NCBI RefSeq assembly: GCF_018614585.1
Contig: NZ_JAGGOI010000001.1
Coordinates: 1-64,000 of the forward strand
Source: Streptomyces sp. ISL-1
Lineage (GTDB): Bacteria > Actinomycetota > Actinomycetes > Streptomycetales > Streptomycetaceae
Length of the DNA: 64,000 nt
Direction: 5' to 3'
How positions within the stretch are numbered: the first letter of the stretch is position 1; each line of letters begins with the position of its first letter. Both the position numbers and the translations under genes were made by a program. Below, in pieces: positions 63,477 to 64,000 of the stretch. The notes under the pieces were generated by a model. It had not been told where the DNA came from and made no database searches. It worked only from the letters and a program-made list of their open reading frames with translations.

Positions 63477-63959
63477 TCAGCCCGGAGGCAGCGAGGGCGG
63501 AGGGGACTGAGGGTCCTCGCCGTCGTAGGCCGCCAGCGCCACCTGGCGGTACTCCAGCAGCTCCCTGAGGTCCTCGGGGACCAGGCGGTCGCACGCCAGC
63601 TTCAAGGTGGCCCTGCCCTCCACCGCGGCCCATGCCTGCCGGGCGCGTTTATTGGCTCTGCGCCGGTAGTCGCTCCTGAGGAAGCCCGCGCCGGCCGCGA
63701 ACCCGGCCGAGGCCAGAGCCATCAACGCGGCGGGGATACGGGCGTCGGCCGCGGCCAGTCCCGCCGCTCCGGCTGTGCCGGCGAGGAGGGCGGCGGGGAA
63801 ACCGAGGGCGATGTCGGCTCTGGTCCAGAACTCGGCCCGGCGGTGGGCGAGTGCCTTCTGGCACGTCGCCTCGTCCCGTAGCCGCACGATCTCGGCGCGC
63901 AGGCGTTGGGTGGGCTCGTCCGGGGAGCGACGCATGGTTCCGTCAGCGGGAGTGGCCAT
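63477..63959 (-). CDS. Two-TM membrane protein (SLATT/DUF4231-like)
   Basis: 160 residues. Helical N-terminus, then two adjacent hydrophobic segments (I-A-L-G-F-P-A-A-L-L-A-G-T-A-G-A-A-G-L-A and I-P-A-A-L-M-A-L-A-S-A-G-F-A-A-G-A), then a basic helix R-S-D-Y-R-R-R-A-N-K-R-A-R-Q-A-W. The pattern resembles SLATT two-TM domains that occur with nucleotide-sensing defence genes, but no partner sensor is within view. Converges with the hsdM remnant. Start at ATG 63959 near the window end. Confidence 0.6.
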   Translation of the reverse strand: MATPADGTMRRSPDEPTQRLRAEIVRLRDEATCQKALAHRRAEFWTRADIALGFPAALLAGTAGAAGLAAADARIPAALMALASAGFAAGAGFLRSDYRRRANKRARQAWAAVEGRATLKLACDRLVPEDLRELLEYRQVALAAYDGEDPQSPPPSLPPG

Positions 63960-64000
63960 GACCGCATTCCAACACGGTTGACCAGTAAGGGACTTGGTGT

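Overview
The window is chromosomal DNA from a Streptomyces (or very close actinomycete). It has very high G+C, frequent GTG/TTG starts with GGAGG-type ribosome sites, a developmental regulator gene (adpA) carrying a TTA codon, DasR-type and CebR-type operators, iron boxes of the DmdR type, and gene neighbourhoods that I recognise from memory of streptomycete genomes (orn-adpA, cebR-cebEFG-bglC, desABCD-desEF, a leucine/acyl-CoA catabolic operon). Nothing here could be checked against a database.

Layout. 1-104: start of an IS5-like transposase running off the left edge. 300-8000: an amino-acid/ectoine-type ABC importer (ehuB-ehuC-ehuD-ehuA) beside a DUF3830 protein, an amidase, a D-2-hydroxyacid dehydrogenase and two paralogous Asp/Glu-racemase-fold enzymes, together a probable uptake and catabolic island of unknown substrate. 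8088-14718: a flavin-dependent monooxygenase, a DasR-type regulated GH18 chitinase, a PAS-GGDEF-EAL protein and an M6 metalloprotease. 14858-21394: tRNA-Lys, a primase/polymerase-like protein, and a coupled operon of a predicted Fe-S RecB-family nuclease, an unknown 537-residue protein and a superfamily-1 helicase, preceded by a PAP2 phosphatase. 21580-28365: phosphoglycerate-mutase-like phosphatase, HTH/TPR-type regulator, spermidine-synthase-like protein and a two-component system whose two genes are joined by an array of 17-bp repeats. 28398-36057: a CBM2-GH18 chitinase, then the cellobiose/cello-oligosaccharide locus. 36129-40578: tRNA-His, orn, adpA, universal stress protein and an acetate-type transporter. 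40708-45730: glmS, a DUF4429/SHOCT protein and a DasR-type regulated GH20 hexosaminidase. 45995-53185: desferrioxamine biosynthesis (desABCD) and uptake/release (desEF), both behind iron boxes. 53386-62897: acyl-CoA dehydrogenase, HMG-CoA lyase, acyl-CoA carboxylase and their divergent TetR regulator, a phosphatase, a thioesterase and a second acyl-CoA dehydrogenase. 63070-63959: a decayed hsdM methylase remnant next to a two-TM protein, likely the edge of a defence island.

How the genes work together. Much of the window links polysaccharide and amino-sugar use (chitinases, hexosaminidase, glmS, ceb locus) with development (adpA, orn, cyclic-di-GMP enzyme) and iron supply (des). Three DasR-like sites and one perfect CebR box tie sugar sensing to hydrolase expression.

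The most unusual structure is at 26882-26968. Five 17-bp repeats fill the gap between a response regulator and its histidine kinase and create four mini-ORFs of 5-6 codons. Each stop overlaps the next start, so they form a possible ribosome reinitiation ladder. Also notable are a dispersed family of 33-41 bp palindromic elements, two of which lie inside genes, and the Fe-S nuclease/helicase operon.
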